NCBI GenBank assembly: GCA_947499725.1
Contig: CANMPK010000004.1
Location: 62,001 to 126,000 of the forward strand
Origin: an uncultured Paracoccaceae bacterium
GTDB lineage: Bacteria; Pseudomonadota; Alphaproteobacteria; Rhodobacterales; Rhodobacteraceae
Direction of reading: 5' to 3'
Length of the DNA stretch: 64,000 nt
Each line of letters opens with the position of its first letter. The first letter of the stretch is position 1. Below are positions 1-9,886 of the stretch, piece after piece. Made by a program: the position numbers and the translations under genes. Under the pieces are notes generated by a model that searched no databases, was not told where the DNA came from, and worked only from the letters and a program-made list of their open reading frames with translations.

Positions 1-269
1 AGAACTGCCGCTTGATGCAAGTGTTCTGGGTCAACTTCATCACGCGCTTTTTCCAAGAACCCTACAAGTGTCGAATTTTGCATGGCCTGCGCTTCTTCAA
101 TCAACATCGATATTGCGCGCGCAGTATTTGCAATTCGATCCACGCGTGCATCGTAGATGTGATCCAACGATGTTTTAGCCATCAATAACTGCGCATTTAA
201 TGAATGATAGTAGCAATAACCTGAAACGGCGATCATTTCGTCAAGTCGTGTTGAAAACCAATTGTACAT
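1..269 (-). CDS. hypothetical protein, cut by window edge
   Basis: An open frame on the minus strand runs from an ATG at 267-269 to the window start without a stop, giving the first 89 residues of a protein. A run of seven G lies upstream of the ATG on the coding strand and could act as the ribosome binding site. The visible part is helical-looking and soluble, rich in Ala, Leu and Met, with no signal peptide or metal motif. I do not recognise a family. The gene is divergent from the protease gene that follows. Confidence 0.55.
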   Translation of the reverse strand, partial: MYNWFSTRLDEMIAVSGYCYYHSLNAQLLMAKTSLDHIYDARVDRIANTARAISMLIEEAQAMQNSTLVGFLEKARDEVDPEHLHQAAV

Positions 270-622
270 AGTACCCCCCCTACATCACAAACCTGCTTCG
301 CCCCATAAAAGTTCAACGTAGGGATGTGATACATTTATGGTCTCAGGGTGGTACAAGTAATGCAACAAATTCTTTAATTTGCATGTGTTCCAAGAAAATC
401 GAGGTAAGGTTTTCCCTAGGTTTTTGCGCTTCTTTCGCAGGCAGGAAGAAATTTCGCCAGTTTTCCTAAAGAATCGAAGAAATTCAGGCTCACGGTAGTT
501 TCACAAGCAGTTGATACTTCCTTACAGATGTTGTGACTGGCATTATGAGTCCTATGTTAAGTAGGTGCGACACGCGTCGGGGAAGTGTTTGCGCAGGAAA
601 AAAGTTAAAAGGAGTTGAGGTC
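270..622. other. intergenic region between divergent genes
   Basis: This stretch of about 350 bases is AT-richer than the genes around it. It must hold the promoters of the two divergent genes. TTGTGA at 531-536 followed after 16 bases by TATGTT at 553-558 is a plausible sigma-70-like promoter for the protease gene, but the match is loose. I see no convincing RNA gene, repeat or operator. Confidence 0.4.
511..560 (+). promoter_or_regulatory. possible promoter of the Do-type protease gene
   Basis: TTGTGA (531-536) and TATGTT (553-558) are separated by 16 bases, about 65 bases before the GTG start at 623. An alternative upstream hexamer TTGATA lies at 511-516. Neither pair is close to consensus, so this is a weak prediction. 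Confidence 0.25.
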
Positions 623-2089
623 GTGAAACCAACAGCCGTTTCTCTTCCCATGAAACACATAAGCCAAATTAAGATCTTGTGGCTTTCTGCGCTCGCAGTG
701 GCTCTGATGATGGTGCAAACCATTGCAGCCCAAGCGCGCCCCGATAGTTTTGCTGACTTGGCCGAACAAGTTATGCCCTCGGTCGTGAACATTACAACAT
801 CAACTGTGGTCGCAAGCCGTACTGGCCCGCAGGGCGTTGTGCCGGAAGGTAGCCCTTTCGAAGATTTCTTCCGTGAATTCCAAGACCGCCAAGGCGATGA
901 CGGTGATCGTCCGCGTCGCAGTTCTGCGCTTGGTTCTGGGTTTGTCATTTCCGAAGATGGTTTCGTTGTAACGAACAACCACGTGATTGACGGCGCTGAT
1001 GAAATTCTCATCGAGTTCTTCGACGGTGAGGAACTGCCGGCGACAGTCGTTGGTAAAGATCCAAATACCGACATTGCGCTTTTGAAAGTCGAAAGCGAAA
1101 CCCCGCTTCCATTTGTCAACTTTGGTGACAGTGATGGCGCACGTATCGGTGATTGGGTGCTCGCAGTTGGTAACCCACTTGGCCAGAACTCATCTGTGTC
1201 TGCTGGTATTGTATCGGCGCGCAATCGTGCGCTGTCTGGTGCCTACGATGACTACATTCAAACGGATGCAGCGATTAACCGCGGTAACTCAGGTGGTCCA
1301 TTGTTCAACATGGATGGTGAAGTTGTCGGTGTGAACACTGCAATCCTGTCTCCGAATGGCGGGTCCATCGGTATTGGCTTCTCTATGGCGTCTAATGTCG
1401 TGACACGCGTTGTCGATCAGCTTCAACAGTTCGGTGAAACCCGCCGCGGCTGGTTGGGCGTGCGCATTCAGAATGTTTCTGAGGATATGATTGATGCAGT
1501 CGACGGCCTTGAAAAGGCAGCTGGTGCGATGATCACAGATGTGCCTGATGGTCCGGCAAAAGACGCGGGTCTCGTAGCGGGTGACATCATCCTTACTTTT
1601 GACGGTAAAGATGTGGAAGACGTTCAAGGCTTGGTACGCGAAGTTGGCAACACCGAGGTTGGTAAAGCTGTACGTGTGCTTGTTCTGCGTGAAGGCAAAA
1701 CCCAAACGTTGAAAGTAACGCTGGGTCGCCGCGAAGAAGCAGAAGCTGCTGTTCCTGCGTCTCTACCTGTAGAAACGGAAGAGCCAACTGAGAAAAATTT
1801 CTTAGGCCTTACTGTTAGCCCAGTGACTGAAGCTTTGCGCGCAGAGCTTGGGATCGACGCAGATACATCTGGTTTGGTGGTTCAAGGTGTAGATGAAGCA
1901 TCAAAGGCCTTTGAAAAAGGTCTGCGCCAAGGCGATGTTATCGTCGAAGCAAGCCAGCAAGATCTGACGAGTATATCTGATCTTGAAGCGCGTATTGACG
2001 AGGCGACTGAAGCAGGGCGGAAATCGATCTTGCTGAAAGTGCGTCGCGGTGGCGAACCTCGTTTTGTGGCACTAAACCTAAGCGAATAA
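623..2089 (+). CDS. degP: periplasmic Do-family serine endopeptidase (DegP/DegQ-like)
   Basis: Encodes a 488-residue secreted serine protease/chaperone of the HtrA family that handles misfolded envelope proteins. The N-terminus carries a hydrophobic export signal ending near AQA. The trypsin-like domain shows the full triad: His120 in TNNHVID, Asp150 in NTDIALLKV and Ser223 in RGNSGGP. Two PDZ domains follow, which is the DegP/DegQ rather than the DegS layout. I chose GTG 623 because AAGGAG at 609-614 sits 8 bases before it; the frame is open further upstream to an ATG at 533, and an ATG at 650 is also possible. A strong terminator follows, so the gene probably stands alone. DegP, DegQ and MucD cannot be told apart by eye. 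Confidence 0.93.
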   Translation: MKPTAVSLPMKHISQIKILWLSALAVALMMVQTIAAQARPDSFADLAEQVMPSVVNITTSTVVASRTGPQGVVPEGSPFEDFFREFQDRQGDDGDRPRRSSALGSGFVISEDGFVVTNNHVIDGADEILIEFFDGEELPATVVGKDPNTDIALLKVESETPLPFVNFGDSDGARIGDWVLAVGNPLGQNSSVSAGIVSARNRALSGAYDDYIQTDAAINRGNSGGPLFNMDGEVVGVNTAILSPNGGSIGIGFSMASNVVTRVVDQLQQFGETRRGWLGVRIQNVSEDMIDAVDGLEKAAGAMITDVPDGPAKDAGLVAGDIILTFDGKDVEDVQGLVREVGNTEVGKAVRVLVLREGKTQTLKVTLGRREEAEAAVPASLPVETEEPTEKNFLGLTVSPVTEALRAELGIDADTSGLVVQGVDEASKAFEKGLRQGDVIVEASQQDLTSISDLEARIDEATEAGRKSILLKVRRGGEPRFVALNLSE

Positions 2090-2110
2090 TTTTCGCTAAG
2101 TCTATGTGAA

Positions 2111-2135
2111 GGGGCGCCTTAGGGCGCCCTTTTTT
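2111..2135 (+). terminator. Rho-independent terminator after the protease gene
   Basis: A GC-rich stem (GGGGCGCC / GGCGCCCT, four-base TTAG loop) is followed by six T. It lies 21 bases after the stop of the plus-strand protease gene and abuts the 3' end of the convergent lipoprotein gene. Confidence 0.9.
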
Positions 2136-2670
2136 ATTCGCTGTCGCGTGCCACAGCAATCAGCCCAAGCTGACGCCCAGTCTCAAGCGCCAAAATCCCA
2201 GAATCAAGTCCTTGAGGTTCTTGGTATCGTCGAATTGCCGCGCGTGTTCGTGCATCCAATGTGCCCGTAATCGCACCCCGATACAGCTCACGGGCTTTCA
2301 AAGCGCGCTGAAGTGACTCAATAAACTCCTGCGTCATATCTTTTGCGCAAGGGGTCTGGAACCATGTTTCTCTTCGCTCTTTCACGATCTTTTGGAGCGT
2401 CTCGGTTTTATAAACAGCAGGCTGAATGACCGAGCCATCCGCAAGAACCTCTGCGGGCTGAACAAGAATTTGTTCCGTAACCGTTTCGATCACCGCCGGA
2501 GAAGCAGAGCGTCCCCAGCATGTCCCCGGCTTCGCGCCAGGGGGGGCAACACCGGTTGTGTAGTGCAACTTCGGTTCATTCAACGCTGAAAGATCAGGTG
2601 ATGCAGAGGGCGCGACACAGGCTTGCAGACATAATGCAAAGATCGGAATTAAGATCACAGGCCGCGTCAT
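2134..2670 (-). CDS. lipoprotein with peptidoglycan-binding-like C-terminus
   Basis: A 178-residue protein with a lipoprotein signal: a hydrophobic run then lipobox LQAC with the acylated Cys at residue 18. The middle is low-complexity and Val/Glu-rich. The last 60 residues (about 115-172) have the look of a peptidoglycan_binding_1 repeat: a helix LQRALKARELYRG, then TGTLDARTRAAIRRYQ, the typical fold signature around an Asp and Thr. The role is probably envelope anchoring, but no enzymatic domain is present. The gene converges on the protease gene. The family call rests only on the C-terminal pattern. Confidence 0.75.
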   Translation of the reverse strand: MTRPVILIPIFALCLQACVAPSASPDLSALNEPKLHYTTGVAPPGAKPGTCWGRSASPAVIETVTEQILVQPAEVLADGSVIQPAVYKTETLQKIVKERRETWFQTPCAKDMTQEFIESLQRALKARELYRGAITGTLDARTRAAIRRYQEPQGLDSGILALETGRQLGLIAVARDSE

Positions 2671-2755
2671 CTTGGTCTCGCTTCAGGTAGGTTTCGCTCA
2701 ATTTAGCTGTTTTCTAAAGCACCCTAAAGCTTTTCCGCTACTTGATTGGCAATGA

Positions 2756-3195
<440 letters not shown>

Positions 3196-3196
<1 letters not shown>

Positions 3197-3975
3197 TGTT
3201 TGGCGCGCGAAAGGCTGTTGGCAGGGCGCGGCGGCACCAGCCCCTTGCTTTGCAAACACCCTTTCGCCGCGCATGGCAACAATTACGCCTTTGGATCTCG
3301 GCTTTTGGTATCTGCACGCAGGCAACGATGGCTTTGGCAGATATTGCCGCAGCGCAATACACAGAACCAACGACGCGCTATGCCCATGGTGTTTTGGGGG
3401 ATAGCGTCGAATGGGGCACATTAGAACTTACGCTTAACGATCAAAGCCGCGTGCGGATCGTTTTGCCACAAAGCCGTGTTTTTGAAGACATTGCACCGCG
3501 CCTTATCGACATTGATCTGGATGGGAAACTTGAAGCGATGGTTGTGGAAAGCAGCCAGACCGAAGGCGCGCGCCTTGCGATTTACACTGCAGAGGGTCTC
3601 AAAGCTGCAACGCCGTATATCGGTCGGCGCAATCGCTGGCTAGCGCCCATCGGGGCAGCGGATTTGAACGGCGATGGCACAATCGAGGTGGCCTATATCG
3701 ACCGTCCCCATCTTGCGAAAACACTTCGAGTCTGGACTTTTGAAAAAGGCTCACTCGTCGAGGTGGCGACCAAAGAGGGCCTTACAAACCACCGCATCGG
3801 GGAAGACTTTATTTCCAGTGGAATCAGCTCTTGCGATGGCAAGGTGGCAATGATCACAGCAGATGCGCAATGGAACTCGCTTGTGCAGACGAGCTACAAA
3901 GAAGATGGCCTATTAAGTGAAGTGATTGCACCATTCTCGCAGGATAATCTGCAAGCAGCTCTGAGCTGCAAATAG
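3196..3975 (+). CDS. secreted protein with FG-GAP/VCBS-like repeats
   Basis: The ATG overlaps the TGA of the ferredoxin gene by one base (TGATG), so the genes are translationally coupled. The 259-residue product has a basic N-terminus and a hydrophobic segment ending ALA near residue 48, suggesting export. Two Asp-rich loops, DIDLDGKLE and DLNGDGTIE, resemble the calcium-binding loops of FG-GAP/VCBS beta-propeller blades. Pairing of a cytoplasmic ferredoxin with an exported repeat protein is odd, and I cannot say whether the link is functional. No catalytic motif is seen. Confidence 0.7.
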
Positions 3976-4005
3976 GTTTTTCTTGACCCAAATACCTTGG
4001 GGAGC

Positions 4006-4037
4006 GCGAGGGGCAACGCCCCTCGCATTCTTTTCTT
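4006..4037 (+). terminator. Rho-independent terminator between convergent genes
   Basis: A perfect 9-bp stem (GCGAGGGGC / GCCCCTCGC, AAC loop) is followed by a T-rich tail on the plus strand. It ends the ferredoxin operon and abuts the purD stop. Confidence 0.8.
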
Positions 4038-5298
4038 ACAATGCGCGCCAACCGATGTCGTTGCGATAAAAACCTTCTGGCCAATCAATTGATTCTGCCA
4101 TTGCATAAGCGCGATCACGCGCTTCTTGCAAAGTTGCGCCACGCGCTGTCACGTTCAACACGCGTCCACCGCTTGCAACAATCTTGTCGCCGTCGGCCTT
4201 TGTTCCAGCATGGAACACAACCTGTGAGCTGTCATCGGGCAGGATGTTTAGACCTTTGATCTCAGAACCCTTCTCATAAGAACCCGGGTAGCCATTCGCC
4301 GCCATCACAACAGTCATTGCATGGTCATCCGCCCAATTTACGGATGTCTCCGCCAAACGGCCTTCTGCTGCGGCGTGAATCAAGTCAAACGCCTGAGCAC
4401 CCAAGCGTAGCATCAGAACCTGACACTCAGGATCGCCATAACGCACGTTGTATTCCACCAAACGAGGCTGACCGTCTTTGATCATCAGGCCTGCATACAG
4501 AATACCTTGGAACGGCACACCGCGCTTCACCATTTCGGCCATTGTTGGCTTAACGATTTCGTCCATCGCAATGCGTTCGATCTCAGCAGACAGGACCGGC
4601 GCAGGAGAATAGGCGCCCATACCGCCCGTGTTCGGGCCAGTGTCGCCTTCGCCAACGCGTTTATGGTCTTGCGCTGTACCAACAGACAAAACTTCTTCGC
4701 CATCGACGAGAACAAACAAAGAGGCCTCTTCGCCTTCCATGAACTCTTCGATCACGACTTCTGCGCCAGCGCCGCCAAAGGCGCCACCGAACATATCATC
4801 AATCGCATCCAGCGCTTCTTGCTCGGTCATTGCGACGATGACGCCTTTACCGGCGGCCAAGCCATCTGCCTTCACAACAATCGGCGCGCCATTCGCGCGG
4901 ATATGGGCCTTCGCGGCCTCTGCATCAGTAAAGTGGCCATAGCCCGCAGTTGGCGCATTCGCTGCATCGCAGATTTCTTTTGTGAAGCTTTTTGATGCTT
5001 CCAAACGCGCAGCGCCCGCGGATGGGCCAAACACAAGCAAGCCAGCTTCACGCAGGCGATCGGCCACGCCGCAGGCCAATGGCGCTTCTGGGCCGATGAT
5101 CACAAAATCAATGGCGTTCTCTGCTGCGAAAGAGGCCACTGCGCCACCATCTTCGATGTCCAGCGCAGCACACTCCGCAATTTGCGCAATGCCAGCGTTG
5201 CCTGGGGCAACAATCAAACGGTCGCATTTTGGGTTTTGCTTCACTGCCCATGTCAACGCATGTTCACGCCCGCCGCTACCGAGAATTAGAATGTTCAT
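4036..5298 (-). CDS. purD: phosphoribosylamine-glycine ligase
   Basis: Encodes the second enzyme of de novo purine synthesis, which joins glycine to 5-phosphoribosylamine with ATP. The 420-residue length is normal. The N-terminal glycine-rich start MNILILGSGGREHAL, the ATP-grasp region with KADGLAAGKGVIV, and PNTGGMGAYSPAP are diagnostic. It is divergent from xseA; the start codons are about 70 bases apart, so their promoters must overlap. It has no purine neighbours here, consistent with scattered pur genes in this group. Confidence 0.97.
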   Translation of the reverse strand: MNILILGSGGREHALTWAVKQNPKCDRLIVAPGNAGIAQIAECAALDIEDGGAVASFAAENAIDFVIIGPEAPLACGVADRLREAGLLVFGPSAGAARLEASKSFTKEICDAANAPTAGYGHFTDAEAAKAHIRANGAPIVVKADGLAAGKGVIVAMTEQEALDAIDDMFGGAFGGAGAEVVIEEFMEGEEASLFVLVDGEEVLSVGTAQDHKRVGEGDTGPNTGGMGAYSPAPVLSAEIERIAMDEIVKPTMAEMVKRGVPFQGILYAGLMIKDGQPRLVEYNVRYGDPECQVLMLRLGAQAFDLIHAAAEGRLAETSVNWADDHAMTVVMAANGYPGSYEKGSEIKGLNILPDDSSQVVFHAGTKADGDKIVASGGRVLNVTARGATLQEARDRAYAMAESIDWPEGFYRNDIGWRAL

Positions 5299-5370
5299 GT
5301 TCGCCCTTCCGCTTGGCCTTCTGTTGCAGGCGTTCTAAGCTGGTAAGACACATTCATCAAGCGAGGCCGG

Positions 5371-6873
5371 ATGTCTGATTTGTTCGATGACCCCAGAGAG
5401 GGCGAAAACGCACCAGAATTTTCAGTGTCAGAGCTGTCTGGCGCGATCAAAAAGGTGATCGAAGGCAATTTCGACCACGTGCGAATCCGTGCAGAGATCG
5501 GCCGAGTCTCTTTTCCACGGTCTGGCCACGTTTATCTGGACCTGAAAGACGAGAAGTCTGTGATCTCTGGCGTCATGTGGAAAGGCGTCGCAACCAAACT
5601 CTCCATGCGGCCCGAAGAGGGCATGGAAGTTGTCGCAACAGGGCGCATCACCACTTTCGGCGGCCAGTCAAAATATCAAATCGTCATCGAAAGCATGAAG
5701 CCTGCGGGTGTTGGCGCCTTGATGGCCATGCTGGAAAAGCGCAAAGCCCAGCTTTCCGGCGAAGGGCTGTTTGATCCGTCTCGCAAAAAACCAATCCCGT
5801 ATTTGCCCGAAGTGATTGGTGTCGTGACCTCCCCATCTGGCGCGGTCATCCGAGACATTCTGCACCGTTTGCGCGATCGTTTTCCGCGCAAAGTTCTGGT
5901 TTGGCCTGTCGCTGTGCAGGGCGAGAAATGCGCGCCAGAAGTGGTGCGCGGGATCGAAGGATTTAACAAGCTGTCCCCTGGCGGGGCCTTGCCGCGCCCT
6001 GATCTGATCATCGTTGCGCGCGGTGGCGGCAGCCTTGAAGACCTTTGGGGCTTTAACGAAGAATCCGTCGTGCGCGCTGCTGCGGCCTCGGACATTCCTT
6101 TGATCTCTGCGGTCGGGCACGAGACAGATACAACGCTGATCGATTTCGCCTCAGACAAACGCGCACCAACGCCAACGGCGGCAGCGGAACTCGCTGTGCC
6201 TGTGCGGTTGGAATTGATGGGCTGGCTTGATGATCAAAACGCGCGTCTGACACGCGCTTTGACCTTTGGCATATCGCAACGTGGCCAGCGTTTGAAAGAT
6301 CTCGCCCGCGCCATGCCGCGCGCAGAAACCTTGCTCGAGGGGCCAGCGCAGCGTTTAGATCGCGCGGCGGAAAAACTGCCGAATGCCTTGAAGCGCTCTG
6401 TTGATACGCGCCGTCTGCGTCTGACAGAAACAGCCGCAAGCCTGCGGCCTGCGAACCTGCGCCGTGCGGTCGAAGCCAAACGCGAAGCTTTGGGGCGTCG
6501 CACAGATCGTCTTTCCCTGCGACCTATTCAGCGTGACATTGATCAAAAGAAACAAAACCTCGACGCGCTTAATCGTCGGTTTGCAACAGCGGCCAATAGT
6601 CAACTGGGTGGGTGGCAGGATCGCCTTCAAAGCTTAGAGCGGCTACGTAAAACCCTTGGATATGAAGCCACGTTGGAACGTGGCTATGCTGTTGTTTGGG
6701 ATGGTGATCAGTTGGTGACCTCAGCGCAAGCCGCAGAAAACGCCAAGTCTCTTGAGATTCAATTCGCAGATGGAAAACACTCAACTGGCAGCGCTACAGC
6801 ACCAGCAAAGCCCGCTGTCAAAAAGGCCAGCAAACCCAAAACACCGCCATCGAACCAAGGCAGCCTGTTTTAA
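5371..6873 (+). CDS. xseA: exodeoxyribonuclease VII large subunit
   Basis: Encodes the catalytic/large subunit (500 residues) of the single-strand-specific exonuclease VII. An N-terminal OB-fold (about 15-110) is followed by the conserved catalytic block with VTSPSGAVIRDI, ARGGGSLEDLW and AVGHETD, then long coiled-coil helices and a Lys/Ala/Pro-rich tail. The small subunit xseB is not in this window. Its TAA overlaps the stop codon of the convergent alkB-like gene (shared TTAA at 6870-6873), leaving no room for an intrinsic terminator. Confidence 0.96.
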   Translation: MSDLFDDPREGENAPEFSVSELSGAIKKVIEGNFDHVRIRAEIGRVSFPRSGHVYLDLKDEKSVISGVMWKGVATKLSMRPEEGMEVVATGRITTFGGQSKYQIVIESMKPAGVGALMAMLEKRKAQLSGEGLFDPSRKKPIPYLPEVIGVVTSPSGAVIRDILHRLRDRFPRKVLVWPVAVQGEKCAPEVVRGIEGFNKLSPGGALPRPDLIIVARGGGSLEDLWGFNEESVVRAAAASDIPLISAVGHETDTTLIDFASDKRAPTPTAAAELAVPVRLELMGWLDDQNARLTRALTFGISQRGQRLKDLARAMPRAETLLEGPAQRLDRAAEKLPNALKRSVDTRRLRLTETAASLRPANLRRAVEAKREALGRRTDRLSLRPIQRDIDQKKQNLDALNRRFATAANSQLGGWQDRLQSLERLRKTLGYEATLERGYAVVWDGDQLVTSAQAAENAKSLEIQFADGKHSTGSATAPAKPAVKKASKPKTPPSNQGSLF

Positions 6874-7937
6874 TCAGGCTGCATCGCCTCTTCCAAAGCC
6901 TTCTTAAGTGGAACGCCGGTTACGTCAGACACGCGCTGGTCCATCATGTACCGCCACAGAGGCGGGCACAGCGAGATGATCCCCATAGCTGGCAACGAAC
7001 GCGGCAGCATCGGTACGTCATCTTCATCCAAACGCAGCTCTGTGAAAGGGCGGTTTGGCGTCATGTGGTGATCAGAATGGCGCGGTACGTTCAGCATCAT
7101 CGCAGAGGAGAACGTATGTGGCGAATTCCAGGAATGCTTTGGGCCAACAGGCTCCAGACGACCATTGGCCAGCTTGCGGCGCTTTAGGCCGTAATGCTGG
7201 ATGTAGTCACTCGCAAGGTGCTGCAGCGTTGCGTAGAAACACACGAGCAGAAGCGATACAATACCCATCCAGCCGGCCAGCAAGAAGGCCACAATGATCG
7301 TGACTAAGGAACCCAATCCATAGCCCCAATACGGATGGGTCCACCAAGGTTTTGGCGTCTTCGCGCGGGCACGGAACTCTGTTTCGGCCTGCAAGCCTTG
7401 CATGAACGAGCCATACCAAGCGCGCGGCCAGAAGCGATACACGCTTTCGCCCAAACGCGCAGTGTTCGGGTCACGCCAGCTGCCCACCCACACGTGATGC
7501 ACCTTTGTGTGCGCAGAAGCATGGTGGCCAAACATCAAAGAGCTATACACCGCCACGCCTAAACGGCGCATCCAGCGATTGCCTTTGTGGATCAGCTCAT
7601 GCGAGTTCGCGTTGGAAATCTGTCCAAAGAACTGGCCGTACAAAATGAAGCATGCGGCCCGTTCCCACCAGTTCAGGCCAGTCAGCCCAGAGAGAGCAGA
7701 AATCGCAATAACAATTAAGACGATGTGGGACAGGCCCAAAAAGACAAGAAGGGGTTCACCTGCTGGGAACTCATCGTCGGAATTTTTGCGCGCGGCTGCA
7801 CCATCGATCAGGCGATCCATCGTGAAGACAAAGACAGTCATGTAGGCAAGGGCCAAAATGGCCCAGATACCGCCAAAAAATCCGGCTAAAGCCAGCAAAA
7901 ACACTGGGACAACCGTCGCCAGATTAAACCACAACAT
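6870..7937 (-). CDS. alkB: AlkB-type integral membrane di-iron hydroxylase (alkane 1-monooxygenase-like)
   Basis: A 355-residue polytopic membrane protein of the AlkB/XylM di-iron family. All histidine boxes are visible: HELIH (113-117), HTKVHH (143-148) and HSDHH (287-291), plus NSPH near 271. Family members use O2 and electrons from rubredoxin to hydroxylate terminal alkyl groups. I chose the ATG at 7937, preceded by GGAG, which gives the usual N-terminus; the frame is open up to a GTG at 8009. No rubredoxin or rubredoxin reductase gene is adjacent and no rubredoxin domain is fused, so the electron donor and true substrate are unknown. Confidence 0.85.
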   Translation of the reverse strand: MLWFNLATVVPVFLLALAGFFGGIWAILALAYMTVFVFTMDRLIDGAAARKNSDDEFPAGEPLLVFLGLSHIVLIVIAISALSGLTGLNWWERAACFILYGQFFGQISNANSHELIHKGNRWMRRLGVAVYSSLMFGHHASAHTKVHHVWVGSWRDPNTARLGESVYRFWPRAWYGSFMQGLQAETEFRARAKTPKPWWTHPYWGYGLGSLVTIIVAFLLAGWMGIVSLLLVCFYATLQHLASDYIQHYGLKRRKLANGRLEPVGPKHSWNSPHTFSSAMMLNVPRHSDHHMTPNRPFTELRLDEDDVPMLPRSLPAMGIISLCPPLWRYMMDQRVSDVTGVPLKKALEEAMQPD

Positions 7938-8122
7938 TTCTTTACGTCTCCAATAGGCCTGCGCGTTCCTATATGAACTTGCTCTGTAATTTAGGAAATT
8001 TTGAGACACAAGAAAGGTCTGATCGCGGTGGAAACATATGTTTTAAGAGTGATTGACGTTTTTGCCGCAGCAATGGGCGTGCTATCTCAGAAAGACCCAG
8101 TGAGTAATAAGCTAGGAACACC

Positions 8123-9802
8123 ATGAGCCAAAAAGGCGTTTGGAAGTCAGGTAAAGGCAAAGGGCGCCGCACGCCCAAGGGGCGTCAGTTGCAAGACGAT
8201 GCGCTGGCCGAGGTGCAGGCGCTACTTAATGATCAGCCGCGTCGAAGAGATTTGCTGATTGAGTTTTTGCACTTGATCCAAGATGCTTATGGCCATCTAT
8301 CCGCCTTGCATATCCGCGCATTGGCAGAAGACATGCGTCTGTCTCAGGCGGAAATCTTTGAAGTTGCCAGTTTCTATGCCCATTTTGATGTGGTGCGCGA
8401 AGGTGAAACACCTCCGCCTGAATTGACCATTCGCGTGTGTGATAGCCTGTCTTGCGAATTAGCAGGTGCGCAGCAACTAAAGTCTGCTTTGGAGCAGGGC
8501 GTTGACCCAACAAAGGCGCGTGTGTTGCGTGCACCCTGTATGGGGCGATGTGATACAGCGCCAGTATTGGAAATTGGCCACAACCATATCGATCATGCAA
8601 CGGTCAAAAAAACACACGCCGCGATCCGCGCTAAAGATTTCCACCCTCATGTGCCTGACTATCAGACCTTTGCCGACTATTGCGCTGAAGATGGCTATGC
8701 GGCTCTGACAAAGCTGCGAAAATCAGGGAGTTGGGAAAATCTCCAACAAACGCTGCTCGATGCTGGCATGCGCGGCCTGGGTGGGGCCGGTTTCCCGTCC
8801 GGAAAAAAATGGGGCTTTGTTCGAGCCAATGAAGGGCCTCGGTTTTTGGCCGTGAACGGTGACGAAGGCGAACCTGGTACCTTTAAAGACCGCTATTACC
8901 TAGAACGCACCCCCCATCTTTTCCTAGAAGGCATGTTGATCGCAGCTTGGGCTATTGAAGCAGAAAAGGCCTATATCTACATGCGCGATGAATATCCGGC
9001 TGTGCTGGCCATTCTGCGCAAGGAAATCACAACCCTAGAAAACGCGGGCATCGTCGAAAAGGGCTACATCGAGCTACGCCGTGGGGCAGGAGCTTACATT
9101 TGCGGCGAAGAAAGTGCGATGATCGAATCCATTGAAGGCAAACGTGGCGAACCGCGCCACCGTCCGCCTTTTGTGGCGCAAGTGGGCCTTTTTGGGCGTC
9201 CCACTTTGGTTCATAACGTTGAAACCCTACATTGGGTTGCACGCATCACCCGCGAAGGCGCGGATTGTCTTGCAAGCACTGAAAAGAATGGCCGCAAAGG
9301 GTTGCGCAGCTATTCTGTGTCCGGCCGTGTGCAAAACCCTGGCGTTCATCTGCTTCCGGCTGGATCGACCATTACTGACATCATCGAAGCTGCAGGCGGC
9401 ATGCTGGAAGGTCATACCTTTAAGGCCTACCAACCGGGCGGGCCGTCGTCCGGCATCTTGCCGGCATCTCTAAACGATGTGCCGCTGGATTTTGACACCC
9501 TACAACCTCATGGCACATTCATCGGGTCCGCCGCGGTTGTTGTCCTATCCAATCACGACAGTGTCAAAGCTGCCGCGCTGAATATGTTGCGCTTCTTTGA
9601 GGATGAAAGCTGCGGCCAATGCACCCCTTGTCGTGTAGGTTGCGAGAAAGCCGTGAAGCTCATGGAGCAAGACAAGTGGGATACCCAGCTTCTTGAAGAA
9701 CTCTCGCAAACTATGGTGGATGCCTCGATCTGTGGCCTTGGGCAGGCCGCTCCTAACCCGATCCGGCTGACGATTAAGCATTTTCCAGAAGAAATTGGCT
9801 AA
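8123..9802 (+). CDS. fused NuoE-NuoF-like NADH-binding diaphorase subunit (formate dehydrogenase beta type)
   Basis: A 559-residue protein joining two complex-I-type modules. Residues 25-150 form a NuoE-like module: a helical bundle (LLIEFLHLIQDAYG) then a thioredoxin-like [2Fe-2S] site with C106, C111, C139 and C143. From about 210 it is NuoF-like: GLGGAGFPSGKKW and GDEGEPGTFKDR for FMN/NADH, and a C-terminal [4Fe-4S] site CGQCTPC with a distant Cys. Such subunits pass electrons between NAD and molybdenum formate dehydrogenase or hydrogenase. No molybdopterin or hydrogenase subunit is nearby. It ends soon after the ASICGLGQ motif without extra domains. Formate dehydrogenase is the likeliest partner, by family only. 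Confidence 0.85.
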   Translation: MSQKGVWKSGKGKGRRTPKGRQLQDDALAEVQALLNDQPRRRDLLIEFLHLIQDAYGHLSALHIRALAEDMRLSQAEIFEVASFYAHFDVVREGETPPPELTIRVCDSLSCELAGAQQLKSALEQGVDPTKARVLRAPCMGRCDTAPVLEIGHNHIDHATVKKTHAAIRAKDFHPHVPDYQTFADYCAEDGYAALTKLRKSGSWENLQQTLLDAGMRGLGGAGFPSGKKWGFVRANEGPRFLAVNGDEGEPGTFKDRYYLERTPHLFLEGMLIAAWAIEAEKAYIYMRDEYPAVLAILRKEITTLENAGIVEKGYIELRRGAGAYICGEESAMIESIEGKRGEPRHRPPFVAQVGLFGRPTLVHNVETLHWVARITREGADCLASTEKNGRKGLRSYSVSGRVQNPGVHLLPAGSTITDIIEAAGGMLEGHTFKAYQPGGPSSGILPASLNDVPLDFDTLQPHGTFIGSAAVVVLSNHDSVKAAALNMLRFFEDESCGQCTPCRVGCEKAVKLMEQDKWDTQLLEELSQTMVDASICGLGQAAPNPIRLTIKHFPEEIG

Positions 9803-9886
9803 TCCGTCGGGTCTTGAAAGGCGCGGCGCTCTTTTCAATTCAACCAAAGGGCATTAGGTGGGAATAAGCATTTCCCGGAGGCCCCT

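Noticed and set aside
490-1224. A 244-residue minus-strand frame covering the start of the protease gene
   Set aside because: Ser/Pro-rich shadow of a gene with intact catalytic triad on the plus strand.
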